Notes: generated by a model not told the origin, from the letters alone. Positions 26,901 through 35,056 are shown, counted from the first letter of the stretch. The stretch: 64,000 bases of DNA from Fuscovulum ytuae (GCF_029953595.1 NZ_CP124535.1:3331001-3395000), one strand, 5' to 3'. A program made the numbers and translations.

Positions 26901-27332
26901 TTGTTCGAACGGTCAAGTCAGGCGGAGTTTCTGAAGCCGACGGTGGTGACGCTGGTCTTTGGCCTTGGCTTCGGGATGTTCCTTGTGCTGCTGGTGGTGC
27001 CGGCGATCCGGGTTGTGCAGGCCGATATCGGGCGGCGGCTGCGTGCCTTGCGGCGGGCGCTGCGCCGGGGGCCGGCCGGGCTGCGCGGGCTGGTGCGGGG
27101 GGCGGCGGTGGTGCTGGCGCTGTTTTGGCTCGCGGTGATGGGGCCCGTCATGGTGACAGGGGCGCTGCCTGCGTGGCTGGTGGCGCTGCTACCTGGGGAA
27201 GCGGGAGAGGCGGTTGGGCCTGTCGCGCTGCTGCTGGTGGCGGGAGCGGCGGCGTTGGTGGCGGGCGGGGCCTGGGTTTTCGGGCGGGTGATGGGCCGGA
27301 AGGCCCATCCGACGCGCGCGGCCCAAGGGTAG
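23934..27332 (+). CDS. RND-family efflux transporter permease with C-terminal extension
   Basis: 1132 residues, AcrB/HAE1 superfamily, proton-driven export pump. The first helix follows SYFVRHRTVANLLMVLMLVGGL. The proton-relay aspartate pair is present in LGVIVDDSIVVGEHADF, and its counterpart in the second half is IIGMSGIIVNDSIVLVSTIDDY. After the usual twelfth helix (FGLGFGMFLVLLVVPAIRV) an Arg-rich stretch and two extra hydrophobic segments (about residues 1060-1080 and 1095-1118) extend the protein by about 80 residues beyond usual family length. The substrate is unknown. The fusion subunit is immediately upstream. Confidence 0.9.
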   Translation: MMGRGILSYFVRHRTVANLLMVLMLVGGLVAAMNIRAQYFPDVVLAEVDVSVRWDGAGAEDVDRGIVQVLEPALMAVEGVSATASRSVEGRASIEIEFEPGVDIDRAAQDVAAAVEAVTTLPDGAEEPEVRRSAWRDGVTDVVISGPVGVGQIARLADEFTARLFAAGVTRTTISGLAAPQMVVEVPTVALMRHDVTLAQIAEAIAAAVTTTPAGEVATGTARVRTGEERRQAEEIGEIALRVAADGTVLRIGDVATIRVEGADRGRASFVGSNPAMTVRVERGAEGDAIDMQARVAQVAEAMRPGLPEGVTMDLVRARADQISERLTLMLDNALTGLVLVVLMLFLFLNGRIALWVAAGIPVATLAAIGVMWLGGLTVNMISLFALILVLGVIVDDSIVVGEHADFRVRHMGESPMQAAERAAVRMAGPVLASTLTTVIAFLALAVIGGRFGDLIKDIPLTVMAVMIASLIECFLILPNHMAHALADSVKEKWYDAPSRFTNRQLERFKERGMKPLMRAVVVARYPVLAAAVLALATQAVLFLRGDVPFRFFNAPEQSSLTGNFAMLPGATRADTMAMMAELQRAVEAAGARLEAEHGVNPVEFAMAEVGGGSGRGLSGAATKDADLLGGIAVEIINPDLRPYSSNAFIAAVEEEVRRHPLLEELSFRGGRFGPGGASISVDLYGAEAGDLKAAAEALKARLAVYPEVSGLEDTLAYDKEELILTLTPTGQALGFSIDGLARDLRAMLAGIEAATYPDGPRSAAIRVELSEGELTADFLDRIQMRAVGAGGAVYVPLADIVTVTREAGFSSVLRENGLRVVTVSGDLAEDDPARASEIQAALRGQIVPGVEQDFGVMARFSGQAEQEREFLGGAAVAILLALLGIYLCLAWIFASWARPVVVMSVIPFALVGAVFGHWVWDVPLSMFSVVGIIGMSGIIVNDSIVLVSTIDDYAKRRGLIPAVVDAVADRLRPVLLTTLTTVLGLAPLLFERSSQAEFLKPTVVTLVFGLGFGMFLVLLVVPAIRVVQADIGRRLRALRRALRRGPAGLRGLVRGAAVVLALFWLAVMGPVMVTGALPAWLVALLPGEAGEAVGPVALLLVAGAAALVAGGAWVFGRVMGRKAHPTRAAQG

Positions 27333-27352
27333 AATGGGCCATTCGGCCCATG
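27290..27352. terminator. Two successive ATGGGCC stem-loops at the end of the RND gene
   Basis: GATGGGCC (27290-27297), 5-base loop, GGCCCATC (27303-27310) lies inside the last codons of the RND gene. ATGGGCC (27335-27341), loop ATTC, GGCCCAT (27346-27352) lies just past its stop and before the convergent DsbD-like gene. These probably terminate both strands; no T-run. Confidence 0.6.
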
Positions 27353-27358
27353 CTGCGC

Positions 27359-28162
27359 CTAGGGGGCGGGGCAACCCCTGACCTCAACCGCGCGATGGTC
27401 GGAGATCACGGTCACGGTGACCCCCGAACGATCAAGGGAGAAGGGCGTGCCTTGTGGCGGCACCATCTCGGCGCTGGCCATCAAGCGGTTGCCATCGCGT
27501 GACGATGCTGCCTCGGATACCCAGATTCCGGCCTTGCCGCTTTCGAAGACCACCACCTCTTCACCCGCAGCGGGGGGCATGTCCAAGGTCGCGGTGATGC
27601 GGATACCGTCGGCGATGGGGTCAATCACGCAGCCGATATGCGAAAGGCCCGCGCTTTTGCCCGAGATGGGCCGATCGGCCAAGGCCATGTCAATGACAGG
27701 GTCGGGCGCGCCGGGGCCTTGCACGGCCAGATCGAAATCGAAGGTGGCGGGAAGGCAGATATCGTCACAAACGCCAAGTTCCACGCTGCCCTTCAGACGC
27801 AGGGGGCGGGTCGGATCGGTGGGCGTCACCTCGATCGGCAGGACAAGTTCGCCCTTGTAGCCCACGGTTTGCAGACCGTTGAGGTGAAAGACATGCGGAC
27901 GGGGCCAGTGGAAGAGGACGGTTTTCACATTCTCGCTGCCCGTCCAGTCGAACATCGGGGGGATGCCGGCATCGCCGGGGCTGCGCCAATAGGTTTTCCA
28001 TCCGGGCGCGAGCGTCAGGTGCAGGGCGGTCATATGGCCGCCATCGGACAATTGCCAACCGGGGCGCATCTGGCCTGCCATCACCTCTTCTGGGGAAAAG
28101 GCGCGGGCGGCGGGTGGCAAGGTGCCACAGAGAAGGGCGGAAAGAAGGATGATCTGGCGCAT
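27359..28162 (-). CDS. Secreted DsbD N-terminal-domain protein
   Basis: 267 residues. The signal peptide is cleaved near ARA-FS (residue 21). The remainder is an N-terminal DsbD/ScsB-alpha type immunoglobulin-like domain: LTLAPGWKTYWRSPGDAGIPPMFDWTGSENV is the typical opening. The cysteine pair VCDDICLP (about residues 131-136) is the redox-active pair of that domain. The transmembrane and thioredoxin-like parts of DsbD are absent. It is probably a periplasmic thiol carrier or redox partner for a separate CcdA/ScsB-like protein. ATG at 28162 is preferred because only it gives a signal peptide. Confidence 0.85.
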   Translation of the reverse strand: MRQIILLSALLCGTLPPAARAFSPEEVMAGQMRPGWQLSDGGHMTALHLTLAPGWKTYWRSPGDAGIPPMFDWTGSENVKTVLFHWPRPHVFHLNGLQTVGYKGELVLPIEVTPTDPTRPLRLKGSVELGVCDDICLPATFDFDLAVQGPGAPDPVIDMALADRPISGKSAGLSHIGCVIDPIADGIRITATLDMPPAAGEEVVVFESGKAGIWVSEAASSRDGNRLMASAEMVPPQGTPFSLDRSGVTVTVISDHRAVEVRGCPAP

Positions 28163-28294
28163 GTCGCCAAGATAGGCAGGACGACGCAGAGTGGAAATCA
28201 CGTTCCGGCGACAGGATGTGTCAGCTTTGCCCTTGAGGCCGGGGGGCAACAGGCCCATCTTGAGAGAAGGTGAAGCGGTGGCAGGGGATCGGTG

Positions 28295-28858
28295 ATGGCT
28301 GATCTGGAACTGGACGGGAAGCTTCTGGTGGCGATGCCGGGGATGGGCGATCCGCGCTTTGCCAAAAGCGTCATCTTGGTTTGCGCCCATTCGGCCGAGG
28401 GGGCGATGGGATTGATCGTGAACCGCCCGTCGCCCGATCTGAACTTTCGCAACTTGCTGGAGCAGTTGAAGATTCCACGCGCGCCCTTGGGGCGGGACAT
28501 TCGCGTGCATGTCGGCGGGCCGGTGGAGCGGGGGCGGGGGTTCGTGCTGCATTCGCGCGATTATGCCGGAGGCCCTACGACGATGAAGGTGGGCGATGAT
28601 TACGGCATGACCGCCACGCTGGATATCCTCGAGGCGCTGGCGCGGGGCGAAGGTCCGGCGCAGGCCATTCTTGCGCTGGGCTATTCCGGGTGGGGGCCGG
28701 GGCAGCTTGAGACCGAAATCAAGGCCAATGGCTGGCTGATTGCAGAGGCCAGCGAAGGGCTTGTCTTTTCGCAGGACGATGCGGGCAAATGGGCAGGGGC
28801 CCTGCGGGGGATGGGAATCGATCCGCTGACCCTGTCAGCGGCGGCTGGCCGAGCCTGA
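28295..28858 (+). CDS. yqgE: YqgE/AlgH family protein
   Basis: 187-residue UPF0301 protein of unknown biochemical role. All family blocks are seen: GKLLVAMPGMGDPRFAKSVILVCAHSAEGAMGLIVNRP near residue 8, VHVGGPVERGRGFVLHS near 73 and ALGYSGWGPGQLETEI near 128. AGGGG is five to ten bases before the ATG at 28295; a GTG one codon earlier is possible. It is the last gene before a cluster of palindromes and faces the convergent ALDH gene. Confidence 0.92.
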   Translation: MADLELDGKLLVAMPGMGDPRFAKSVILVCAHSAEGAMGLIVNRPSPDLNFRNLLEQLKIPRAPLGRDIRVHVGGPVERGRGFVLHSRDYAGGPTTMKVGDDYGMTATLDILEALARGEGPAQAILALGYSGWGPGQLETEIKANGWLIAEASEGLVFSQDDAGKWAGALRGMGIDPLTLSAAAGRA

Positions 28859-28863
28859 GGGAG

Positions 28864-28971
28864 CGAAAATTTTTCGGCGAAAAATTTTCGGGGGGGCAAA
28901 TTTTCCGTGGAAAATTTGCGGGGGCTTTCGTTCGAAAGCCCCTTTGGGAAAAATCTTCGGGAAGATTTTTC
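28864..28971. repeat. Array of four tandem perfect palindromes between convergent genes
   Basis: Four perfect inverted repeats run back to back: CGAAAATTTTTCG arms of 13 bp around one base (28864-28890); GCAAATTTTCC arms of 11 bp (28896-28919); GGGGCTTTCG arms of 10 bp (28921-28942); GAAAAATCTTC arms of 11 bp (28948-28971). They fill almost the whole 114-base gap, are AT-rich against a GC-rich background, and separate yqgE from the ALDH gene. Confidence 0.9.
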
Positions 28972-28972
28972 G

Positions 28973-31315
28973 TCACTCGCCGTAGGGGACCCAGACCGTT
29001 TTGATCGCGGTGGCGTGGCGCAGGAATTCCCGACCTTCCCCTTCAGCGCCAAGCCAATCGCGGGCGCGGCCGTTGTTGACCCATGTCCGCTTGAGGTTTG
29101 TCGCGCTTTCGCCTTCGATCAGGCTGGACAGATCGGTTGAGCAGAAGGACCAGAGCGCATCGATATCCATATGGCCTGCCAGCGGCTTGGCCAGTTCCGC
29201 AGGTGACCCGGTGACGATATTCACCACGCCTGCGGGCAGGTCAGAGGTTTCCAGCACCTGATAAAGGTCGGTCGCGGCCAAGGGGAAGGGGTCGGAGGGG
29301 ACCAGCACGCAGGTGTTGCCCATGGCGATGGCGGGGGCCATGGCCGAGATGAGGCCCAGAAGGGGGGACTCGTCCGGGCAGAGGGCGGCGATGACGCCGA
29401 CGGGTTCGTTCATGGCCAGCGCAATCCCACGCAGGGGGACGGATTTCGCCTGACCGTCGAATTTGTCGGACCAGGCGGCATAGGTGAAGAGGCGGGCGAT
29501 CGAGGCCTCGACCTCTGCGTGCCCATCCTTGCCGGTCAGGTCTTTCAGGCGAGTGGCGAATTCGGCGGCGCGGGCCGAGAGGTTTTCGGCGATGTAGTAA
29601 AGGATCTGCGCGCGGTTATGGCCGGTGGCCTTGCCCCAGCCTTTGGCGGCATGGGCGGCCTCGACCGCGTTCCGGATGTCCTTGCGGTTGCCGAGGCCGA
29701 TATGGCCGAGATGTTTGCCCTTGGCCGAAAACACGGCGCGGGAATAGCCGCCATCGGGACGGGCCTGTTTGCCGCCGATGAAGAGTTTTGCCGTCCGGTC
29801 CAGCGCCGGGGGGGCGAAGTTGCTGGGTTCGGGGATGGCAGGGACAGGTTTCAGGGGTTTCGCCGTGCGGGCGGGTTTGAGATAGGCCATGAGGCCTTCC
29901 CAGCCGCCTTCGCGGCCAAAGCCGCTTTCCCGCACCCCGCCAAAGCCTGCTGCAGCGTCAAAGAGGTTGGTGGCGTTTACCCAGACGACGCCTGCCTTGA
30001 TCTTTGGCGCGATATCGAGGGCGAGGTTGACGTTTTCGGTCCAGACGCTGGCAGCAAGGCCGTAGCGGGTGTTGTTGGCCAGTTCCACCGCCTCGGCCGG
30101 GGTGCGGAAGGTCATGGAGACGAGGACGGGGCCGAAGATTTCCTCCTGCATCAGGCGGGAGGCGGTGCCGAGGCCGGTGATGAGGGTGGGCGGGTAATAG
30201 CAGCCCTGCGGCGGGATGGGCGTCTTGGCGTGGTAGATGTCGCCGTCGGAGCTGCGGACCATGTCGGTGATGGTTGCGAGCTGAACCGGGTCGACCACAG
30301 CGCCTACGTCGATGCATTTATCCAAAGGGTCGCCAAGGCGGAGGCCATCCATCCGGCGTTTCAGTTTTTCGTGGAAGCGCTGGGCGATGCCTTCCTGCAC
30401 CAAAAGGCGCGAGCCTGCGCAGCAGACTTGACCCTGATTGAACCAGATGGCGTCGACGAGGCCTTCGATGGCGCTGTCGATATCGGCGTCGTCGAAGACG
30501 ATATAGGGAGATTTGCCGCCGAGTTCGAGCGTCAGCGCCTTGCCCGTGCCTGCTGTGGCGCGGCGGATGGCCTTGCCGACCGAGGTGGAACCGGTGAAGG
30601 CGATCTTGTCGACGCCGGGATGGGCGACAAGGGCCGCGCCCGTGTCGCCGTCACCCGTGACGATGTTGAAAACACCCTTGGGCAGCCCCGCCTCGCGCGT
30701 GATTTCGGCGAAGAGGAGGGCGGTGAGGGGGGTGTATTCGGCCGGTTTGAGGACGATGGTGTTCCCTGCGGCAAGGGCCGGGGCGACCTTCCATGCCAGC
30801 ATAAGAAGGGGGAAGTTCCACGGGATGACCGCGCCGCAGACGCCATGGGGGGCGTGGCCGGGAAGTTCGCTGTCCATCAGCTGCGCCAGCCCTGCGTGGT
30901 AGTAGAAATGGCGGGCGACGAGCGGCACGTCAATGTCGCGGCTTTCACGGATGGGTTTGCCGTTGTCCATGGTTTCCAACACCGCCAGAAGGCGGGCGTG
31001 TTTCTGGATCAGGCGGGCCAGCGCGTAGAGATATTTAGCGCGGGCGTGACCCGGCAGGCGTGCCCATTTCGGTTGCGCGCGGCGGGCGGCGGCGACGGCC
31101 TCGTCGATATCCGCTGCGCTGCCTTGGGTGATTTGGGAGAGGTCGGTGCCATTGGCCGGGTTCTTCGTGGCGAAGGTCTGGCCTGGTTTGGTGAAGGCGC
31201 CGTCGATGAAATGGCCAAAGGTCGCGCCGTGTTTGGCGAGCCATGCCTTGGCTTCGGCATTGCCTTCGGGGGCGGGGCCGTACTCCATGCGGTCGAAGAT
31301 TTCCTTGATCGTCAT
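28973..31315 (-). CDS. Two-domain aldehyde dehydrogenase, ALDH16 type
   Basis: 780 residues. The first 490 residues form a full aldehyde dehydrogenase: KPAEYTPLTAL (K190), FTGSTSVGKAI (240-250), E264 in ELGGKSPY and C298 in NQGQVCCAGSR. The last 280 residues form a second, shorter ALDH-like domain with no ELGGK and no GQxC motif, so it is non-catalytic. This plan is that of ALDH16, which has been studied structurally in a marine Rhodobacteraceae. The gene begins four bases after deoC and probably oxidises the acetaldehyde that DeoC produces. Confidence 0.9.
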   Translation of the reverse strand: MTIKEIFDRMEYGPAPEGNAEAKAWLAKHGATFGHFIDGAFTKPGQTFATKNPANGTDLSQITQGSAADIDEAVAAARRAQPKWARLPGHARAKYLYALARLIQKHARLLAVLETMDNGKPIRESRDIDVPLVARHFYYHAGLAQLMDSELPGHAPHGVCGAVIPWNFPLLMLAWKVAPALAAGNTIVLKPAEYTPLTALLFAEITREAGLPKGVFNIVTGDGDTGAALVAHPGVDKIAFTGSTSVGKAIRRATAGTGKALTLELGGKSPYIVFDDADIDSAIEGLVDAIWFNQGQVCCAGSRLLVQEGIAQRFHEKLKRRMDGLRLGDPLDKCIDVGAVVDPVQLATITDMVRSSDGDIYHAKTPIPPQGCYYPPTLITGLGTASRLMQEEIFGPVLVSMTFRTPAEAVELANNTRYGLAASVWTENVNLALDIAPKIKAGVVWVNATNLFDAAAGFGGVRESGFGREGGWEGLMAYLKPARTAKPLKPVPAIPEPSNFAPPALDRTAKLFIGGKQARPDGGYSRAVFSAKGKHLGHIGLGNRKDIRNAVEAAHAAKGWGKATGHNRAQILYYIAENLSARAAEFATRLKDLTGKDGHAEVEASIARLFTYAAWSDKFDGQAKSVPLRGIALAMNEPVGVIAALCPDESPLLGLISAMAPAIAMGNTCVLVPSDPFPLAATDLYQVLETSDLPAGVVNIVTGSPAELAKPLAGHMDIDALWSFCSTDLSSLIEGESATNLKRTWVNNGRARDWLGAEGEGREFLRHATAIKTVWVPYGE

Positions 31316-31319
31316 GGTC

Positions 31320-32306
31320 TTATCCCATCGGGTGGCGGTTGGCGGCCGAGTAGTGGCCGGTCAGGTGGTGTTCAAGCTGGCGTTCGATATCGCCCAGAAG
31401 GGACGAGGCGCCGAAGCGGAAGAGATCAGGTTGCAGCCATGGGTGGCCGAGTTCGTCCTTCATCAGGGCGAGGTAAAGAAGCGCGTCCTTTGCCTTGGAG
31501 ATGCCGCCTGCGGGTTTGTAGCCGACTTTGATGCCGGTGCGGTCCTGATAATCGCGGATCGCGCGGATCATGGTGAGCGAGACGGGGAGCGTGGCGTTGA
31601 CGGTCTCTTTCCCCGTGGAGGTTTTGATGAAATCGGCCCCCGCCATCATGCAGACGAGCGAGGCGCGGGCGACGTTGCGCAGGGTGGCCAGTTCGCCCGT
31701 AGCAAGGATCGCCTTTACATGGGCGGGGCCGCACGCTTCGCGCATTTCGCGCATTTCATCGTAAAGCGCCTGCCAATTGCCGGTCAGGACGTGGCGGCGG
31801 GAGATGACGATATCAATCTCGCGCGCGCCAGCGGCGACGGATTGGCGGATCTCTTCGATCCTCAGATGGAAGGGCGAAAGGCCTGCGGGGAAGCCTGTAG
31901 ACACTGCGGCGACGGGTATATTGCTGCCTTCAAGCGCGCGGACGGCGGTTTCGACCATGTCGTGGTAGACGCAGACGGCACCGACAGTGAGCCCCTCCAT
32001 CCCCAGTTTTTCCAGCATCCAAGGGCTGACGGGTTGGCGCGCCTTGGCGCAGAGGCGTTCGACGCGGCCCCATGTATCGTCGCCCGAGAGGGTGGTGAGG
32101 TCGATCAGCGAGACGGCCTTGAGAAGCCATGCCGCCTGCCAGTCCTTCTTGACCGACCGGCGGCCGCCCAAAGTGGCGGCGCGGCGTTCGATGGCGGAGG
32201 TATTGGCCTGCACGGCGGCGACCCAGTCGAGGTCGAGGGGCATCCCCTCATTCCTTGGATGGGCGACCTGAGGCAATTGGGTCGGGCTGGGGGTGAGAGT
32301 GGTCAC
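31320..32306 (-). CDS. deoC: Deoxyribose-phosphate aldolase
   Basis: Splits 2-deoxy-D-ribose 5-phosphate into glyceraldehyde 3-phosphate and acetaldehyde. 328 residues. The catalytic Schiff-base Lys lies in ADFIKTSTGKE near residue 227, with the second active-site Lys in VGYKPAGGIS and DLTTL near residue 71. A GTG start at 32306 has GAAGGGAGGA upstream and is preferred to the longer frame beginning at 32339. The long N-terminus, about 50 residues before the barrel, is typical of this group. It forms a bicistron with ALDH16. Confidence 0.92.
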   Translation of the reverse strand: MTTLTPSPTQLPQVAHPRNEGMPLDLDWVAAVQANTSAIERRAATLGGRRSVKKDWQAAWLLKAVSLIDLTTLSGDDTWGRVERLCAKARQPVSPWMLEKLGMEGLTVGAVCVYHDMVETAVRALEGSNIPVAAVSTGFPAGLSPFHLRIEEIRQSVAAGAREIDIVISRRHVLTGNWQALYDEMREMREACGPAHVKAILATGELATLRNVARASLVCMMAGADFIKTSTGKETVNATLPVSLTMIRAIRDYQDRTGIKVGYKPAGGISKAKDALLYLALMKDELGHPWLQPDLFRFGASSLLGDIERQLEHHLTGHYSAANRHPMG

Positions 32307-32399
32307 GCGGTCCTCCCTTCGGACGGAGGGAAGATGCACGGGGGAGAGGCCCCGCGCAAGGGCGGGGTGGCGTTGATCGGCTAATTTTTGACCTTTCGG

Positions 32400-32792
32400 T
32401 CAGGAATCGCGGCTGGGAAGCTGCGGCTCCGGGTCTTCGGGGGCTTCGTCGAAGGTGGCCCAATCGCGGCTGACGCCTGTGGTCGGGGTTTGCCCATCAT
32501 AGTGGCGGGAATGGAGATGGACCTTGGACAGGTAATTGGCGGTAATGGGGGCGGTGACGAAGATGAAGAGCATCACCAGCACCTCTTGCCACGAAAAGCC
32601 CGTGCCGATCAGAAGGCCGTGGAACATGGAGACCAGAAGGGCCGTTCCAAGGCCGACGGTGGAGGCCTTGGTGGGGGCGTGCAGGCGCTGCATCCGGTCC
32701 TTGAGGCGGATGAGGCCGTAGCTGCCTGTGAGGCCGAAGAGGCCGCCGACGACAAGCAGGATAGAGAGCACGATTTCGAGGGCGTAGGTCAT
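32400..32792 (-). CDS. mnhG: Mrp cation/proton antiporter subunit G
   Basis: 130 residues with three membrane segments. LVVGGLFGLTGSYGLIRLKDRMQRLHAPTKASTVGLG is the family signature in the first half, and FIFVTAPITANYLSKVHL is the third helix. A polar tail of about 30 residues follows. The ATG overlaps the mnhF stop by four bases. Last gene of the Mrp operon. Confidence 0.93.
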   Translation of the reverse strand: MTYALEIVLSILLVVGGLFGLTGSYGLIRLKDRMQRLHAPTKASTVGLGTALLVSMFHGLLIGTGFSWQEVLVMLFIFVTAPITANYLSKVHLHSRHYDGQTPTTGVSRDWATFDEAPEDPEPQLPSRDS

Positions 32793-33058
32793 TCGATCAC
32801 GCTCCCCCGCAGGAGGTATTTGCAAAAGGCGACGGTGCCGACGAAACCGGTCATGGCGAAGAGCATCGCCGCCTCGAAGTTGATGCCGAGGCCGGTCTGG
32901 ATGCCGTAAAGGACGATGATGGCGATGACGTTCACCACCATCGTATCGAGCGCAAGGACGCGGTCGGCCACGGTGGGGCCAAGGACAAGGCGCCAGAGGT
33001 TCAGGATCAGGCCAAGGCCGAAACAGACAAGCGCGAAGGCAAGGGCGTAGGTGATCAT
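32789..33058 (-). CDS. mnhF: Mrp cation/proton antiporter subunit F
   Basis: 89 residues with three membrane segments. LNLWRLVLGPTVADRVLALDTMVVNVIAIIVLYG is the conserved MnhF core. Overlaps mnhE and mnhG with ATGA-type junctions, so the last three subunits are translated together. Confidence 0.93.
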   Translation of the reverse strand: MITYALAFALVCFGLGLILNLWRLVLGPTVADRVLALDTMVVNVIAIIVLYGIQTGLGINFEAAMLFAMTGFVGTVAFCKYLLRGSVIE

Positions 33059-33546
33059 TCGAAGATCCTCTTCAGCCGGGATTCATAGCGCGACTTGATA
33101 TCGTCGCGGATGGCGTCGGGGTCGGGGGCGTGCAGCGAGTGGATCAGGAGCACGCGCCCACAGGCGGACATGTCGGCGGTGACAGTGCCGGGGGTCATGG
33201 TGATGGTGCCCGCCAGAAGGGCGATGGCCTCGGGTGATTTCAACTCGATCGGGACGCGGATCCATGCCGATTGGATGCGGTCGCGCGGCATGAAGAGGAC
33301 GATCTTGGCCACTTGAATATTGGCGATGATGACGTCCCAGACCACCAGCACGACATAGGACAAAAGCGCGGGCATGCTGTTGAGCTTTGGCCGGTGCGGC
33401 CAATAGGGCGCGGTGAGCAGCGGGATCACCGTGGCGAGGAAGATCGCCATGACGAGGGAGCCGACCTTCCATTGGTTCACCAGAAGGAACCACGTGACCA
33501 CGAGGAAGAGCGACAGATAGGGATGGGGGTAAAGGCGGCGGAGCAT
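33055..33546 (-). CDS. mnhE: Mrp cation/proton antiporter subunit E
   Basis: 163 residues. Two N-terminal membrane segments (about 12-28 and 34-48) are followed by a further one near 64-82 and a soluble C-terminal domain with GTITMTPGTVTADMS, the conserved MnhE motif. MnhE is needed for assembly of the Mrp complex. It begins one base after the mnhD stop and overlaps mnhF by four bases. Confidence 0.93.
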   Translation of the reverse strand: MLRRLYPHPYLSLFLVVTWFLLVNQWKVGSLVMAIFLATVIPLLTAPYWPHRPKLNSMPALLSYVVLVVWDVIIANIQVAKIVLFMPRDRIQSAWIRVPIELKSPEAIALLAGTITMTPGTVTADMSACGRVLLIHSLHAPDPDAIRDDIKSRYESRLKRIFE

Positions 33547-33547
33547 G

Positions 33548-35056
33548 TCAGTTCACCCCCGGCAGATCGTTGGCGGTGATATAGGCGGCGGGGGCGTGGA
33601 TTGCCTGCGCCGTGGTGTCGAGCCAATCCTTCACGGGGCCGGCGAAGATGGTGAGCAGGACAAGACCTGCCAGAAGGCCGCCGATGGCGGCGAAGGCCAA
33701 GGGTTCGCTGCTGTGATGCGGGTCGGCCGGTTCGCCAGTGGCATGGGATTTCCAGAAGAGGGTGGAGCCTGCCCGACCGAAACCCAGAACCATCAGGAAG
33801 GACGAGGCGAGGATCACGGTCCAGATCAGCGCGGCATCGGCGCGCAGGGCGTCCAGCACCATCAGCTTGCCGATGAAGCCCGACAGGGGCGGCATCCCGG
33901 CCAGCGCGATGGCGTTGGCGAAGAAGAGCGCGGCGATGAGGCCTTGTTGCGCGATGCGCGGCTGGGCGGTGAGGGTGGCGTTGCCGCGCCGGTCGGTCAC
34001 CAGATCGGCGATCAGGAAGACTGCCGCCGTGGCGAGGGTGGAATGCAGAAGGTAGTAGAGCGCGGCCGAGGTCGCCTCGGGCGTGAAGGCGGCGAAGGCG
34101 GTGAAGATTGTGCCCATGGAGGCGATGCCCGAGAAGGCCGCAAGTCGGGGCAGGGTCGTCGCGCCGAGGATGCCGATGGAGCCCACGGCAAGGGTGACAA
34201 GTGCGGCGGGAAGCATCAGGTCGGCCACCATGCTGCCGGTCGCCGCCGTATCGGGCGGGAAGATCAGGGTGCTGGTGCGCAAGATGGCATAGGCGCCAAC
34301 CTTCGTCATGATTGCGAAGAGGGCAGCCACAGGACCGGGCGCGTTGGCATACGTGCCGGGCAGCCAGAATTGCAGCGGTACCAGCGCGCCCTTGATGGCG
34401 AAGACCGACAGCATCAGGATGGCCGCCACGCGGATGAGGGCCAAATCGCCCTCGGGCAGGGCCGCGACCTTGACCGCGATATCGGCCATATTCAGCGTGC
34501 CGGTCACGGCATAGACCGTGGCCAGCGCGAAAAGGAAGAGCGTCGAGGCAATGAGGTTGAAGGCGATATATTGAACGCCCGCGCGCAGCCTGTCGCGTCC
34601 CGCACCGTGGATCATCAGGCCGTAAGAGGCGATGAGCAGCACTTCGAAGAAGACGAAAAGGTTGAAGGCATCGCCTGTCAGGAAGGCCCCGTTGATGCCC
34701 ATCATCTGGAACAGGAAGAGCGCATGGAAATGGCGCCCGCGTGCATCCCAATTGGTGGAGATGACGTAAAGCTGCACCGCGATGGCAAGCAGGGCCGTCA
34801 GCATCAGCATCATGGCCGAGAGACGGTCCAGCACCAGAACGATGCCGAAGGGGGCGGGCCAGTTGCCGAGGCGGTAAACCTCGGGCCCGTTATGGCTGGC
34901 GGCGAAAAGAAGGGCGGCGGCGATGGCCGCCAGCGCCAAGGTGCCAGCCAGACCGAAGACGCGCTGCAAGGTCAGGTCGTTGCGCATCACCAGCACGACG
35001 AGCGGCGCGAGGATCGCCGGAACGACGACGGGCGCGATGATCCAGTGATACATCAT
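33548..35056 (-). CDS. mnhD: Mrp cation/proton antiporter subunit D
   Basis: 502 residues, NuoM/NuoN-like proton-translocating membrane subunit with about fourteen helices. The conserved lysine in IMTKVGAYAILR and the glutamate in FVFFEVLLIASYGLMIHG are the expected channel residues. FLTGDAFNLFVFFEV and LSGFIGKLMV are family segments. The ATG overlaps the mnhC stop. Confidence 0.94.
   Translation of the reverse strand: MMYHWIIAPVVVPAILAPLVVLVMRNDLTLQRVFGLAGTLALAAIAAALLFAASHNGPEVYRLGNWPAPFGIVLVLDRLSAMMLMLTALLAIAVQLYVISTNWDARGRHFHALFLFQMMGINGAFLTGDAFNLFVFFEVLLIASYGLMIHGAGRDRLRAGVQYIAFNLIASTLFLFALATVYAVTGTLNMADIAVKVAALPEGDLALIRVAAILMLSVFAIKGALVPLQFWLPGTYANAPGPVAALFAIMTKVGAYAILRTSTLIFPPDTAATGSMVADLMLPAALVTLAVGSIGILGATTLPRLAAFSGIASMGTIFTAFAAFTPEATSAALYYLLHSTLATAAVFLIADLVTDRRGNATLTAQPRIAQQGLIAALFFANAIALAGMPPLSGFIGKLMVLDALRADAALIWTVILASSFLMVLGFGRAGSTLFWKSHATGEPADPHHSSEPLAFAAIGGLLAGLVLLTIFAGPVKDWLDTTAQAIHAPAAYITANDLPGVN

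Noticed and set aside
29519-31531. 670-codon plus-strand open frame opposite the ALDH16 gene
   Set aside because: No motif, skewed amino-acid composition, and complete overlap with a recognised enzyme.
32382-32402. TGACC-TTTC-GGTCA hairpin after mnhG as a terminator
   Set aside because: Five-base stem, and the T-run lies on the wrong side for the minus-strand operon.
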